A stretch of 64,000 nt of DNA from Pseudoflavonifractor sp. An44. GTDB lineage: Bacteria > Bacillota > Clostridia > Oscillospirales > Oscillospiraceae. Below, one piece after another: positions 42,261-52,056 of this stretch. The notes under the pieces were generated by a model. It had not been told where the DNA came from and did not search any database. It saw only the letters and a program-made list of their open reading frames with translations. Within the stretch, counting starts at the first letter, position 1. Each line of letters begins with the position of its first letter. A program made the translations under genes and the position numbers. The DNA lies in contig NZ_NFIH01000008.1 of assembly GCF_002161675.1 (NCBI RefSeq), positions 1 to 64,000 on the forward strand. Reading direction: 5' to 3'.

Positions 42261-45200
42261 ATGAAAAAGCGGTACACAAAGCTGGCCAGCGTGGCACTCA
42301 GCGCCGCGCTGCTCACGGGGATGTACCCCCTGGCCCTGGCCGCCCAGGAGACCCCCAACACCGCCCTGTGGGGCTCCACCGCAGGCTTTGACGTGGACAG
42401 CCTGACCATTCAGCCCGGCGAAACCACTGCATCCATCAACCTCAACTGGTACGCTCCCGACGGCACCAGCGCGGCCCAGATCGCCCTGGGGGATGGCCGG
42501 GTGGTGGAGGCCACGGTGTCCGAGCTCACCACCCCCACCAAGGTGGACGAGAGCAAGTACACCGACACAGGCAAGATGGTGTGCAAGGCCACCGTGTCCG
42601 GCCTGGAGCCCGGCACCAGCTATGAATACCGCATTTCCAACGACGGGGGCCAGACCTGGTCCCAAGTCTATACCTACACCACCCCCCAGGCGGACAACTT
42701 CACCTTCGCCTTCACCAGTGACCCCCAGATCAAAGAGGACCAGTCCCACAACGACGACGGCTGGAACTCCGCCGACGGCTCCAACCAGACCGGATGGGCC
42801 AAGATGATGGAGGTGGTGGGCCAGGCCGGGGCCACCCTGATGGTGTCCGCCGGTGACCAGGTGGAGGACCAGAGCTGGGGCAAGTCCAGCGAGTACGAGG
42901 CCTTCTTTGCCCCTGAGGAGATGACCTCCATCGCCTACGCCCCCGCCGTGGGCAACCACGACCGCCACTACATGTTCGCCGACCACTTCAACCTGCCCAA
43001 CCAGATGGAGGTGGCCCAGGACGGCCTGCTGGGCTCCGACACCCTGCTGGAGCAGGTGAAGACCACCTTCCGGGGCCAGAACAGCGGCACCAGCCAGAGC
43101 CACGGCAACTACATCCAGGCCACCGCCGAGGAGATTGCTAACCAGAGCAACAGCAACGGTGTCACCCCCAACGCCGACGGTCAGTACGACTTCACCGAGC
43201 GCCGGGAGATGGAGACAAAAGGCAACTACTACTATCTCTACAACAACGTGCTCTTTGTCACCCTGAACACCGGGGCCTACCCCGGCGGCAACGACGACCT
43301 GGAGGGGGAAAACGGAGACAACGCCAGCGTGCCCAGCGCCACCCGTGACAACTCCGAGGCCGAGGCCATGGTGGAGAACTTCCGCCGCACCCTCACCAGC
43401 GCCACCCAGGAGTACGCCGGCCAGTATAACTGGCTCATCGTCACCCACCACAAGTCCACCCAGACCGTGGCCAAGCACGCCGCCGACTCGGACATTGAGA
43501 ACTACGTGGACGCCGGGTTCGAGACCCTGATGGACGACTTCGACGTGGACTTCGTCCTGGGCGGCCACGACCACGTGTACTCCCGCAGCTATGTGCTCAA
43601 GGATGGCCAGCGCAACGCCGAGGCCCTGGACACCTTCTATGACCCCGACGGCACCATCTACCTCACCGGAAACTGTGCCTCTGACATGCAGTACTATACC
43701 CCCTTCCAGTCCGTGGACAAGGCCAACAATGTGGACTACCCGGTGCTGGCCAACGGCGAGACCGGCTCTCAGGCCTACCTGGAGGGCAACCTGCCCCTGG
43801 GCAACCAGGAGTGGAACCAGGACTACAGCCCCAGCTACGCCCTGTTTGACGTGGAAGGGAACACCATCACCGTGAACGTGTACAACCTCAGCGGGGACAG
43901 CGAGGCCCCCGACTCCACCCCCATCGACCACTTCACCGTCACCAAGAACACCGACGGCGGCGCACAGACCCAGGGCGAGGAAAACGGCGACGCCCAGCTG
44001 GACATGACCAAGATTGCAGGGTATACCTCCGGGGAGTTCAACGTGGACGGGGGCGTCATGGAGATCATCTCCTACAACGCCGCCACCGGCTGGGCCTACG
44101 CCGTCAACGGCCAGTCCGGCCTGCTCACCGCCATCCCCCTCAAGACCCTGGAAGAGAAGGACACCGTGGACCTGCTGGACGGCAACGACATGGACATCAA
44201 GGCCATGGTGGAGGAGACTGACCCCACCTTTGCCTATGGGGACATGACCTCGGTGGCCGTCTCCCCCGACGGCTCCACCCTGGCTGCCGCCCTCCAGGCC
44301 GCCGGATATGCCGACGCTGGCCGGGTGGCCCTGTTTACCTGCAACGCCGACGGCTCTCTGACCCTGGACAAGCTGGTGGAAGTGGGGGTGCAGCCGGACA
44401 TGGTCACCTTTGCCGATGACCACACCGTCCTCTCCGCCGACGAGGGCGAGCCCCGCATGGGCTACTCCGCCGACGCCATCGACCCCAAGGGCTCGGTGTC
44501 TGTGGTGGATGTGGCCACCGGCACCGCCCAGGTGGTGACCTTCGACACCTTCGATGCCCAGCGGGATCAGCTCACCGCCAACCACATCATCTTGAAGCAG
44601 GGCTCCAACCCCTCCACCGACCTGGAGCCGGAGTACATCGCCGTGTCCGGCGGCAAGGCCTACGTGACCTTGCAGGAGGCCAACGCCATCGCCGTGCTGG
44701 ACCTCACCACCCGCACCTTCACCGGCATCTACTCCTGCGGCTTTGAGGACTACTCCGTCACCCCCGTGGACCTGGACAAGGGGGACGAGGCCTACAACCC
44801 CCAGACCTATGAGAACGTGCTGGGCATCCGCATGCCCGACGGCATCGCCGCCTATGAGGTGGACGGGGTCACCTACCTGGTATGCGCCAACGAGGGCGAC
44901 AGCCGGGAGTGGGGGGACTACCTCAACGAAAACGAGGCCAAGAAGGGCGCCGCCTCCCCCGCTGGCAACATCGCCGAGGGTAAGATCAGCGGCAAAGTGG
45001 TGTACTTCGGCGAGGAGAGCAAAACCGAGAGCGCCAAGGGCTATGACGGCCTGGATTCCTCCAAAGACTACCTGTTCGGCGGCCGCTCCTTCACCCTCTA
45101 CGCCGTGACCGAGAACGGCATTCAAGAGGTGTTCACCAGCGGGGATGACTTTGAGTCCCTCACCGCCCGCTACTTCCCCGACTACTTCAACACCTCCAAC

Positions 45201-45794
45201 GACAACGCCGCCCTGGACGACCGCTCCGGCAAGAAGGGCCCTGAGGCGGAGAGCGTCACCGTGGGCGTGGTGGACGGCAAGACCTACGCCTTTGTGGCTC
45301 TGGAGCGCACCGGCGGCGTGATGGTGTACGACGTCACCGCCCCCAGCGCCGTGACCTACGTCAACTATGTCAACTCCCGGGACTTCGGCTCCATCGTCCC
45401 CGGCTCTGAGGTGTACGAGGACGGAGAGCTGGACAAGTGGGTCACCGGCGGCGACGTGGCCCCCGAGGGCCTGGCCTTCCTCACCGCCCAGCAGAGCCCC
45501 ACGGGGCAGCCCATGCTGCTGGCCGCCTGTGAGGTGTCCGGCACCGTGGCGGTGTACGAGCTGACCGGGCAGGAGACGGAGCAGCCTACTCCCTCCCCGG
45601 AGGTCACACCTTCCCCCGAGGTGACCGCCACCCCCGCCCCGGAGACCTCCACCAATCCTGAGGCCACCCAGAAGCCGGAGACCGACGTGCCCCAGACCGG
45701 GGACACCGCCCAGCTGAGCCTGGTGCTGGGTGTTCTGGTTCTGTCCGCCGCCGGGCTGGCGGCTGTGGTGACGGTGCGTCGTCGGCGCAGCTAA
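42261..45794 (+). CDS. Secreted wall-anchored metallophosphoesterase with choice-of-anchor I domain
   Basis: A 1,177-residue surface protein with a signal peptide (residues 1-28), then a purple-acid-phosphatase-like Fn3 domain (about 35-130, VSGLEPGTSYEYRIS). A calcineurin-like phosphoesterase domain (about 140-460) carries the metal-ligand set SDPQ, SAGDQVED, VGNHDRH, VTHHKS and GGHDHVYSR. A choice-of-anchor I beta-propeller-like domain (about 590-1085) follows, then a Pro/Thr stalk and VPQTGD-TM-RRR (1137-1177). It probably releases phosphate from esters outside the cell. AAGGAGGA precedes the ATG at 42261. Its 3' end is duplicated in inverted form at 62699-62862. Confidence 0.9.
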   Translation: MKKRYTKLASVALSAALLTGMYPLALAAQETPNTALWGSTAGFDVDSLTIQPGETTASINLNWYAPDGTSAAQIALGDGRVVEATVSELTTPTKVDESKYTDTGKMVCKATVSGLEPGTSYEYRISNDGGQTWSQVYTYTTPQADNFTFAFTSDPQIKEDQSHNDDGWNSADGSNQTGWAKMMEVVGQAGATLMVSAGDQVEDQSWGKSSEYEAFFAPEEMTSIAYAPAVGNHDRHYMFADHFNLPNQMEVAQDGLLGSDTLLEQVKTTFRGQNSGTSQSHGNYIQATAEEIANQSNSNGVTPNADGQYDFTERREMETKGNYYYLYNNVLFVTLNTGAYPGGNDDLEGENGDNASVPSATRDNSEAEAMVENFRRTLTSATQEYAGQYNWLIVTHHKSTQTVAKHAADSDIENYVDAGFETLMDDFDVDFVLGGHDHVYSRSYVLKDGQRNAEALDTFYDPDGTIYLTGNCASDMQYYTPFQSVDKANNVDYPVLANGETGSQAYLEGNLPLGNQEWNQDYSPSYALFDVEGNTITVNVYNLSGDSEAPDSTPIDHFTVTKNTDGGAQTQGEENGDAQLDMTKIAGYTSGEFNVDGGVMEIISYNAATGWAYAVNGQSGLLTAIPLKTLEEKDTVDLLDGNDMDIKAMVEETDPTFAYGDMTSVAVSPDGSTLAAALQAAGYADAGRVALFTCNADGSLTLDKLVEVGVQPDMVTFADDHTVLSADEGEPRMGYSADAIDPKGSVSVVDVATGTAQVVTFDTFDAQRDQLTANHIILKQGSNPSTDLEPEYIAVSGGKAYVTLQEANAIAVLDLTTRTFTGIYSCGFEDYSVTPVDLDKGDEAYNPQTYENVLGIRMPDGIAAYEVDGVTYLVCANEGDSREWGDYLNENEAKKGAASPAGNIAEGKISGKVVYFGEESKTESAKGYDGLDSSKDYLFGGRSFTLYAVTENGIQEVFTSGDDFESLTARYFPDYFNTSNDNAALDDRSGKKGPEAESVTVGVVDGKTYAFVALERTGGVMVYDVTAPSAVTYVNYVNSRDFGSIVPGSEVYEDGELDKWVTGGDVAPEGLAFLTAQQSPTGQPMLLAACEVSGTVAVYELTGQETEQPTPSPEVTPSPEVTATPAPETSTNPEATQKPETDVPQTGDTAQLSLVLGVLVLSAAGLAAVVTVRRRRS

Positions 45795-45811
45795 GCCCCT
45801 GATAAAACAAG

Positions 45812-45850
45812 AAAGTACGGTCAGAGAAATCTGGCCGTACTTTTTTCTTT
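45812..45850. terminator. Terminator of the phosphoesterase gene, AAAGTACGG type
   Basis: Arms AAAGTACGGTCAG (45812-45824) and CTGGCCGTACTTT (45831-45843), then a T run. The same stem family recurs at 46637, 53283, 61971 and 62650. Confidence 0.9.
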
Positions 45851-45935
45851 ATAGGGAGCTTTCTCCAATTTCTCAGGCCAAACCCAGCGCCCCAGCCGGG
45901 GACGCTCCGCTGGGTCAAAGCTTCTGCTGTGCCCA

Positions 45936-45987
45936 ATGGCTCCCCTGTGTAAGGGGAGCTGTCTGCGAAGCAGACTGAGGGGTTGTC
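45936..45987 (+). repeat. GGCTCCCC...GGGGAGC intergenic hairpin repeat
   Basis: Palindrome GCTCCCCTGTGTAAGGGGAGC, then a stem GTCTGC-gaa-GCAGAC and TGAGGGGTTGT. Relatives, mostly in reverse, lie at 46571-46630 and 53217-53276. This motif type is frequent between genes in clostridial genomes. Confidence 0.65.
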
Positions 45988-46011
45988 GTCTAACCGCCCG
46001 TGGTTCAGGCT

Positions 46012-46534
46012 TGCCAGCCTGGTGGGGACGCTCCCCGCTGGGGGTTTCTTTTGAGCGGGCAAAAGAAACCAAAACCCGCTTAGGGCGTTCCCCCCTAAGG
46101 ACCTCCCTGGGGTACGAGGCTGGGAATGCGTCGAGTCTAGGTTCGGCCCGTGACCCTTGCTGTGGCTCCTGTTCCTGCCAGCACACCAGGATACCATGGC
46201 AGCTGGCCCTATAACTGGGCGGTTTCTATATCCGGGCCTACCCTGGAGAAGCGGCGTTCCCGCCGCCGGGAACCAGGCCGCCGAGCGCTGGAAACAGCAG
46301 CTCACCAGGGTAAGGCCCTGGTGAGAGAAGCATAGTTTTGCAGAGAAGCAGGTACATTCTGTAGCATTGCCGTGCTATCTATGTGACCCCACCAAGCCAA
46401 GGGCCGAGAAGAGAAGAACGCAGGGGCTCCCAGTACCGCGGGGTGGATTCCACAAGGCGGGGGAAGGCCCCGCCTTTGGCGATTCTTTCCCCGATTTCTC
46501 ATCGAGGAGAAATCGGGCCCAGCGGAGCGTCCCC
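46012..46534 (+). repeat. Dispersed about 510-bp intergenic repeat, copy C
   Basis: Left end GGGGACGCTCCCCGCTGGGG follows GGCTTGCCAGCCTGG at 46009 onward. The right end is the CCGATTTCTC hairpin and CCCAGCGGAGCGTCC near 46518-46532. It contains every internal block listed for copy B, in the same order, and no insertions. A second, stand-alone end sequence GGGACGCTCCGCTGGG lies at 45900-45914. It is flanked by terminators of two convergent surface genes. Confidence 0.88.
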
Positions 46535-46570
46535 GGAAGGGCGCTGGGTTCTACCCAGGAAATTGGAGCA

Positions 46571-46630
46571 GGACAATCCCTCCGACCCGGCTTGCGCCGT
46601 GCCACCTCCCTTTACACAAGGGAGGCTTTT
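46571..46630 (-). repeat. CCTCCCTTTACACAAGGGAGG-type hairpin repeat
   Basis: Hairpin CCTCCCTTTACACAAGGGAG plus a CGGCTTGCGCCG stem. It is the reverse counterpart of 45936-45987 and nearly the same as 53217-53276. Confidence 0.65.
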
Positions 46631-46636
46631 GAAGTA

Positions 46637-46672
46637 AAAAAGTACGGTCAGCCGAAGCTGACCGTACTTTTT
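46637..46672. terminator. Terminator of the GH20 gene, AAAGTACGG type
   Basis: Perfect 16-bp stem (46637-46652 with 46657-46672) with A5 and T5 ends, 14 bp beyond the GH20 stop codon. Confidence 0.93.
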
Positions 46673-46685
46673 GTAGTTCTAGAGC

Positions 46686-49600
46686 TTAGCGACGGGTCTG
46701 CTTGCGCACCACCACGGCAGTGCTCAGCAGCAGCACGGTGGAGGCCAGGATGGCCACATACACCAGCAGCATAGACTGGTCGCCAGTCTGAGGCACCTTC
46801 TCGGGCTTCTCGGTGGCCTGAGGCTTGTCGGTGGTCTCAGGCTTCTGGGAGGCCTCGGGCTTGTCGGTGGTCTCGGGAGCGCCACCGGCGGTGAGGCCGT
46901 TCATGGCGTCGCTGAGGGCAGCCACAGCAGCGTTCACGGTAGCCTGGTCGTCCTCGGTGAGGGTCTCGTCGGCCATGACAGCCTGAGCGTTCTGGAGAGC
47001 GGTGCGGAAGGCGGCCACGGACTCAGCGGTGTAGCCCTCCAGGTTGATGCCCTCGGCCTTGCCGATCAGGTCTTCCAGGATGGACTTGTCCGCCTTATAG
47101 CGCTGGGCCAGGATGGCGTTCAGCAGAGCGTCAGCGGCATCGTCCATCTCGCCCTGCATGGTGTCGCCAGCCTCGGCCAGGATCTTCTCGGCGTCGGCCA
47201 GAGCGTCCACCAGCAGCTGCCAGTTGTCGGAGACATACTTGTCTGCGTTGTCCATCATCTGGTTGGCGCGGTCCACCAGGAGCTGGAGAGCTTCGGGGTT
47301 GCCCTTGACCCAGTCCAGCATCCACACGGCGTTGAGCAGACGGTCGGTGACCTCGTCCACCTGAGCCTGGGTGTAGGCGGCAGGATCAGCCAGAATGGCC
47401 TCGGCGTCGGCCAGAGCCTGCTCATAGTAGGCCTTGGCGCTGTCGATGAGGTTGGAGTAGTCCTCCTTGACGGCCTTGTCATAGACAGCCTTCATCATGG
47501 TGGTGTCGGCGGGCTCGTTGGCGGTCCACTTGGCGTACAGGGTGATGTCGGCAGTGACAGCGGTGTCAAAGTCGTAGGCGGTGGTGCAGTTCTCGTCGGT
47601 GTACCAGCCGCCGAAGGTGTAGCCCTCCATCACGGGAGCCTCGGGCTGAGCCACGGTCTGGCCATCGGCCACCACCACGGCCTCCACAGCGGAGCCGCCC
47701 ATGGAGTTGAAGGTCACCTGGTGCTTGGCGGTGGGAGTCACGCCGTTGGCGTAGAACATCACGTCGTCCACCTGACCCACGAAGGAATTGGTCTCAGAGC
47801 CGATGCGGGCCACGGGAATGTTGAAGGAGGAGTAGGTGATGCCGGTCTTGCCCATGAACTGGGTGGTGGCGTTCTCGTCGGGGAGGAAGTAACCCACAGC
47901 GGCGATCTTCTCACCGTCCACCAGCAGGTAGGTCTTGTTGCCCTCGTTGGTGATGGTCAGCTCCACCCACTCATCGCAGGGCAGGTTGTAGTCGAACTCG
48001 TACTCGTACAGCTCACGGGCAAAGCCCAGCTTCCAGGTGCCGTCCTCGTTGGCAATGGCCTTCACGGTGGTCTCGCCGTAGGCGGCGTCGGCTTCCAGAA
48101 TGATCTGCTCGCCGGAGTTGGAGGTGCTGGCCTTAAACAGACGCAGGGACACGGTGTTCTTGGGGCCCATGACGTCCAGACCGGTGGAGGCGTAGGAGCT
48201 GTCCCCGGTGAGGGTCAGGGTGCCGTCGGTGAGGGAGGCACCGTTGAGGGTCAGGTCACGGTCGTTGCCGGAGCGGTCCTGGGTGTCGGTGAAGGAATAC
48301 TGAGCGTACTCCTGAGTGCCCTCGGCCAGGTCGATGGTGTGATAGGGGTTGGTGTTGGGGGCAGCGCCCAGGGTGGCCACGTCGGCCTTCAGGGTGGCGT
48401 AGTCACGGTCCAGGCCGTTGCCGCCGGTGCCCCACATCTTGGTGCCCAGGTAGGGCAGGGCGTCCACAAAGCGGGTGTACAGGTCGGTCTCGTTGATGCC
48501 GGCGGCACGGGTGTCAATGTTGTCGTTCCAGATGGCGTAGCAGGCGCCCAGCATCTGGGTGGAGCCGGTGGGGATCATGGTACCGCCCATGTTCTCGGGC
48601 TCCCAAGAGTTGTACAGGCTCTGGGAATTCAGCCAGTCGCCGTAGCCGCCCACGCTGCCGTTGCCGCTGGGCACCATGTACAGCTGGCCGTCGATGGTGT
48701 TGATGAGGTCGAAGCCCAGGTTGAACATATCCTGGGGTTTGGCCCAGCCGGTGTTCCAGATGTTCATCTGAGCGCCCTGGACGTGCTCGGGGCCGAACTT
48801 ATAGCCCTCGCCGCCGTTCATGGAGGACAGGCTGCCCCAGACCCGGACCTGACGATGCTTCACGTTCTCGATGTAGTCGATCATCTGGATGAGGAAGTTG
48901 CGGTAGGCGGGGTGGCTCTCATAGAACTCGTCGGCACCGATGTGCACGATGGTGTTCTCATCGAAGAGGTCCTCGTCGATGTACTCGTCGTAGATCTCCT
49001 TGATGATGTCAATGCCCTCCTGCTGCTTGATATCCACATGATCCACCCAGGGGTGGGCAGTGTCGATCTGGTGGAGCACCAGGTCGGGGCGATTCAGGGA
49101 GTACATAATGTAGTTGGTGATGGACAGAGCGTGGGCGGGCACGTCCAGCTCGGGGATAATATCCACGCCCAGGGCACGGGAGTAGTTCATGAACTCCTTG
49201 AACTCGGCCTTGGTGTAGTAGTAGTCCTTGGAGGTCAGGCCATCATCGGAGTACTCCAGGCGGTAGCCCTGGTAAGCCTGACGGATGCCATCCTCATCCT
49301 CGCCGGCCTTGTAGTAGTCCTCCATGAAGATGAGGTTGTCGCTCAGGTGCACATGGAAGCTGTTCATCTTGTACCAGGCCATGGTCTTGGAGATGGTCTT
49401 CAGAGTCTCCATGGAGGTGGGCTTACGGCCCACGTCCAGCATGAAGCCACGGTTCTCAAACTCGGGGTAGTCACAGGCGGTACCCTGGGCGATGGTCAGG
49501 TTACCGGACAGCTGCAGGGCCTGGAGCACAGAGCGGGTGCCCCAGTAGGCGCCGGTGGCGTCGTTGGCCTGGATGACCACCTGGTCGGTGACCACCATGT

Positions 49601-51584
49601 TGTAGGTCTCCTTGTCGAAGCCAGCCTGATCGTGGTACACCAGGCTGATGTCGCCGGCCTTGGGGGTGTCGTTGACGATGGGGAGGGTCAGGCCGAACAG
49701 GTCCTTCAGGTCGGCCTGGAGCTCCTTGGCCACGGAGGCGAAGGTGTCGTCGGCCACGATGCGGCTGTCGGCGGTGATGGCATAGGTCAGACCCTTCTGG
49801 TCGGCAGCGGAGTACCACTGGGCCAGCTCAGGCACCACGGCGGGCTTGGCGTTGCCCTCGTTGGCGGAGTTGACGCCGGGGATGTCCAGCTCCACAGTGG
49901 CAGAGCCACAGGTGGTGGTGTCGTTCTTGTCACGCACAGTGACGGAGATCTCCACGGTGGTATCCACCAGGGGGGTGTGGATGGCGCCGGAGGCATCCAC
50001 CACCTGCTCATAGTTGCAGCCCCAGGTGGCGGTGTACTTCTCGGGCACCTCGCCGGTCATGACCACCTTGCCGTCCTGAATCTGGATGCTCTGGGCCAGA
50101 GTCTCAGCGGTGTTGGCGGGGGTGACCACGATCTCAGACTCCTCCTGGTACACCTCAAACTCATACATAGCCACGTTGTTCCAGTAGGTGCTGCTGTACT
50201 TCTCCACCCAAACCCGGACATAGCGGGCCTCTACGGGGGCATCGAAGTTCACGGTCTGGATGGGAGCGCCGCTGGTCAGCTTGCCCTCAAAGGTCTTCTG
50301 GGTGGTCCACTGCTCACCGTCCATGGAGGTCTGCACATACCACTTGTCGGGGTTGTTGCTCTCCCAGTAGAGAATGACGCTGCCCACCATGTAGGTGTTG
50401 CCCAGGTTGTAGGTGATGGTGGGGTTCTTCACGCCGATGTCGGTGGCCCAACGGGAGCTCTTGGAGGTCTTGTCGCCGTCACGAGCCTTGTCAGCGGTGA
50501 AGGAGGTGCCGCTCTCCACGTTGGTGGCGGAGGCGATCACGCCGTTCTGACGAGCGATGTTGGTGCCCTCGGGGAGCTTCACCACATCGCTGCCAGCATC
50601 CTCGGGCATGTGGCCGTACACCTCAAACTCCCGCACACCCACGTTGTACCATTTGGACACAGCCTCGCCGTACTGGGTCACACGCAGACGCACATACTGA
50701 GCGGTGACAGCCTCAGCCAGTTGGTGCTCGGGCTCCAGAGTACCATCGGCAGACTCCACAAACACCTGCTGGGTCCAGTCGGTGCCGTTGGTGGAGGTCT
50801 CGATGTAGTAGGTCTGGATGTTGGTCTTTTCCCAGAACACCTTGAAGCCGGTGATGGTGCGCTCCTCGCCCAGGTTCAGCTGGAGCCAGCGCTCGGTGGT
50901 ACCCTTTCCATCGTTGTTGGTACCCCAGCGGGAGGCCTCATCATAGTTGCCATCGATGGTGGCGGAGGGGGGGAACTGGTCGGTCTCGGTGTCGGAGGCA
51001 GTGGCGGTGACGCCGCTCAGGCGGGCCAGGTTGCCGATGACGGGGACCACCTCATCGTTGCCGTACACCTCGAACTCACGCACGCCCACGTTCCACCAGT
51101 TGGACACGGACTGGCCGTACTTGGTGACGCTCAGACGCACATAGCGGGCCACCACAGCGTTCTCCAGCTGGTGCTCCACCTCACGGGCGGCAGCAGCGCC
51201 GGTGACCACCACCTGCTGGGTCCACTCAGAGCCATCGGTGGAGGTCTCAATGGTGTAGTCCTGGATGTTGGTCTTCTCCCAGAATACCTTAAAGCTGTCG
51301 ATGGAGTACCGGGCGCCCAGGTCCAGCTGGAGCCAGCGCTCGGTGGTGCCCTTGCCATCGTTGTTGGTTCCCCAGCGGGAGGTATCCTCATAGTTGCCGT
51401 CAATGGTGGCAGAGGGGGGGAACTTGTCGGTCTCGGTGTCGGAGGCAGTGGCTACCACGCCGTCCAGGCGGGCCAGATTCACATTGTCCGCCTTGGGCTG
51501 AGCTGCCGCCGATGCGGCCAGACCGCTGGTGAGCATCACAGCTGCCAACAGTGCGGCCAGTCCGCGCTTCAGGGACTTCTTCAT
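46686..51584 (-). CDS. Secreted wall-anchored GH20 beta-N-acetylhexosaminidase
   Basis: A 1,632-residue multi-domain surface enzyme: signal peptide (1-28); three F5/8 type C (CBM32-like) domains (about 35-175, 183-330, 340-490), the first two very similar; an Ig-like segment; a GH20b domain (about 600-715); the GH20 barrel (about 735-1085) with HIGADEF, Asp885-Glu886 as catalytic pair; a LamG-like domain; an InlB-type repeat (GGWYTDENC); two FIVAR-like helical units; and VPQTGD-TM-RKQTRR. It should cleave terminal GlcNAc/GalNAc, or lacto-N-biose, from host or milk glycans. ATG at 51584 with AGGAAGAGGTG upstream. Confidence 0.93.
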   Translation of the reverse strand: MKKSLKRGLAALLAAVMLTSGLAASAAAQPKADNVNLARLDGVVATASDTETDKFPPSATIDGNYEDTSRWGTNNDGKGTTERWLQLDLGARYSIDSFKVFWEKTNIQDYTIETSTDGSEWTQQVVVTGAAAAREVEHQLENAVVARYVRLSVTKYGQSVSNWWNVGVREFEVYGNDEVVPVIGNLARLSGVTATASDTETDQFPPSATIDGNYDEASRWGTNNDGKGTTERWLQLNLGEERTITGFKVFWEKTNIQTYYIETSTNGTDWTQQVFVESADGTLEPEHQLAEAVTAQYVRLRVTQYGEAVSKWYNVGVREFEVYGHMPEDAGSDVVKLPEGTNIARQNGVIASATNVESGTSFTADKARDGDKTSKSSRWATDIGVKNPTITYNLGNTYMVGSVILYWESNNPDKWYVQTSMDGEQWTTQKTFEGKLTSGAPIQTVNFDAPVEARYVRVWVEKYSSTYWNNVAMYEFEVYQEESEIVVTPANTAETLAQSIQIQDGKVVMTGEVPEKYTATWGCNYEQVVDASGAIHTPLVDTTVEISVTVRDKNDTTTCGSATVELDIPGVNSANEGNAKPAVVPELAQWYSAADQKGLTYAITADSRIVADDTFASVAKELQADLKDLFGLTLPIVNDTPKAGDISLVYHDQAGFDKETYNMVVTDQVVIQANDATGAYWGTRSVLQALQLSGNLTIAQGTACDYPEFENRGFMLDVGRKPTSMETLKTISKTMAWYKMNSFHVHLSDNLIFMEDYYKAGEDEDGIRQAYQGYRLEYSDDGLTSKDYYYTKAEFKEFMNYSRALGVDIIPELDVPAHALSITNYIMYSLNRPDLVLHQIDTAHPWVDHVDIKQQEGIDIIKEIYDEYIDEDLFDENTIVHIGADEFYESHPAYRNFLIQMIDYIENVKHRQVRVWGSLSSMNGGEGYKFGPEHVQGAQMNIWNTGWAKPQDMFNLGFDLINTIDGQLYMVPSGNGSVGGYGDWLNSQSLYNSWEPENMGGTMIPTGSTQMLGACYAIWNDNIDTRAAGINETDLYTRFVDALPYLGTKMWGTGGNGLDRDYATLKADVATLGAAPNTNPYHTIDLAEGTQEYAQYSFTDTQDRSGNDRDLTLNGASLTDGTLTLTGDSSYASTGLDVMGPKNTVSLRLFKASTSNSGEQIILEADAAYGETTVKAIANEDGTWKLGFARELYEYEFDYNLPCDEWVELTITNEGNKTYLLVDGEKIAAVGYFLPDENATTQFMGKTGITYSSFNIPVARIGSETNSFVGQVDDVMFYANGVTPTAKHQVTFNSMGGSAVEAVVVADGQTVAQPEAPVMEGYTFGGWYTDENCTTAYDFDTAVTADITLYAKWTANEPADTTMMKAVYDKAVKEDYSNLIDSAKAYYEQALADAEAILADPAAYTQAQVDEVTDRLLNAVWMLDWVKGNPEALQLLVDRANQMMDNADKYVSDNWQLLVDALADAEKILAEAGDTMQGEMDDAADALLNAILAQRYKADKSILEDLIGKAEGINLEGYTAESVAAFRTALQNAQAVMADETLTEDDQATVNAAVAALSDAMNGLTAGGAPETTDKPEASQKPETTDKPQATEKPEKVPQTGDQSMLLVYVAILASTVLLLSTAVVVRKQTRR

Positions 51585-51645
51585 ACGTTACACCTCTTCC
51601 TTCTTGTCTTCTCTTGTACTTAGGGCAAGCTTCGCCGGATGTGTT

Positions 51646-51801
51646 CCGCCCAAAAAAGAATAACCACACGCCCACTGCCTCAATCTGAAGGTCCCATCAC
51701 CCATTCCTCTCGTCCGAAGCAGTGACACATGTGGTTATGCCTGATTGAACAGTAACATCCCAATGGCCGACAGTTCCACCCCCAGTGGGGAAACCGTCGG
51801 C
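51646..51801 (-). promoter_or_regulatory. Structured 5' leader of the GH20 gene
   Basis: On the minus strand, one hairpin (51768-51801, CCGAC...GTCGG) is followed by a larger stem (51660-51739, ATAACCACA...TGTGGTTAT with an inner CACTGC/GCAGTG pairing) and then TTCTTTTTT, about 60 bp before the start codon. A stem plus T run inside a leader is the form of an attenuator or riboswitch expression platform. A possible promoter, TGGACA-17-TATCAT, lies upstream near 51825-51855. No known riboswitch class was recognised. Confidence 0.5.
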
Positions 51802-51991
51802 TGTGTGCCGAATCTATTGCCTTTATAGTAATGATAACAGACCAATTTTCACCTGTCCACAGACGGAACAGCCAAACCCATCGGGAAAATTCTATGCATT
51901 TTTCACAAGTTTTCCACCTGTGCGGTCTGCCTCGTTGCGGTGTTTCACACAATCCCCAGGGGCAAAATAGGCAATTTTTATTAAAAATAGG
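51802..51991. other. Gene-free stretch upstream of the GH20 leader
   Basis: No credible gene. AT-richer than the flanks; it must contain the GH20 promoter (minus strand). Nothing else recognised. Confidence 0.6.
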
Positions 51992-52030
51992 AACTGCTGA
52001 GAAGCGAAAGCCCGCTTCTCAGCAGTTTTT
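51992..52030. terminator. Terminator downstream of the truncated surface gene
   Basis: 15-bp stem (51992-52006 with 52013-52027) with A/T tracts on both sides. Confidence 0.9.
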
Positions 52031-52056
52031 GGAGCAAATTACTAACCTGCGGCCAA

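Larger units (their letters stand above)
45642..46770. repeat. Left arm of a long inverted repeat
   Basis: Order: 3' end of the phosphoesterase gene, AAAGTACGG terminator, repeat copy C, AAAGTACGG terminator, 3' end of the GH20 gene (anchor coding end). The same order, inverted, is found at 61880-62862. The phosphoesterase end, both terminators, the repeat and the VLLLSTAVVVRKQTRR coding end are all matched across the two arms. Confidence 0.8.

Noticed and set aside
39433-45125. Long minus-strand frames antisense to mutS and the first phosphoesterase
   Set aside because: Same shadow effect; no ribosome binding site or recognisable domain.
47721-51623. Long plus-strand open frame antisense to GH20
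   Set aside because: Gly/Val/Leu-rich shadow without motifs; the GH20 gene on the other strand is unmistakable.
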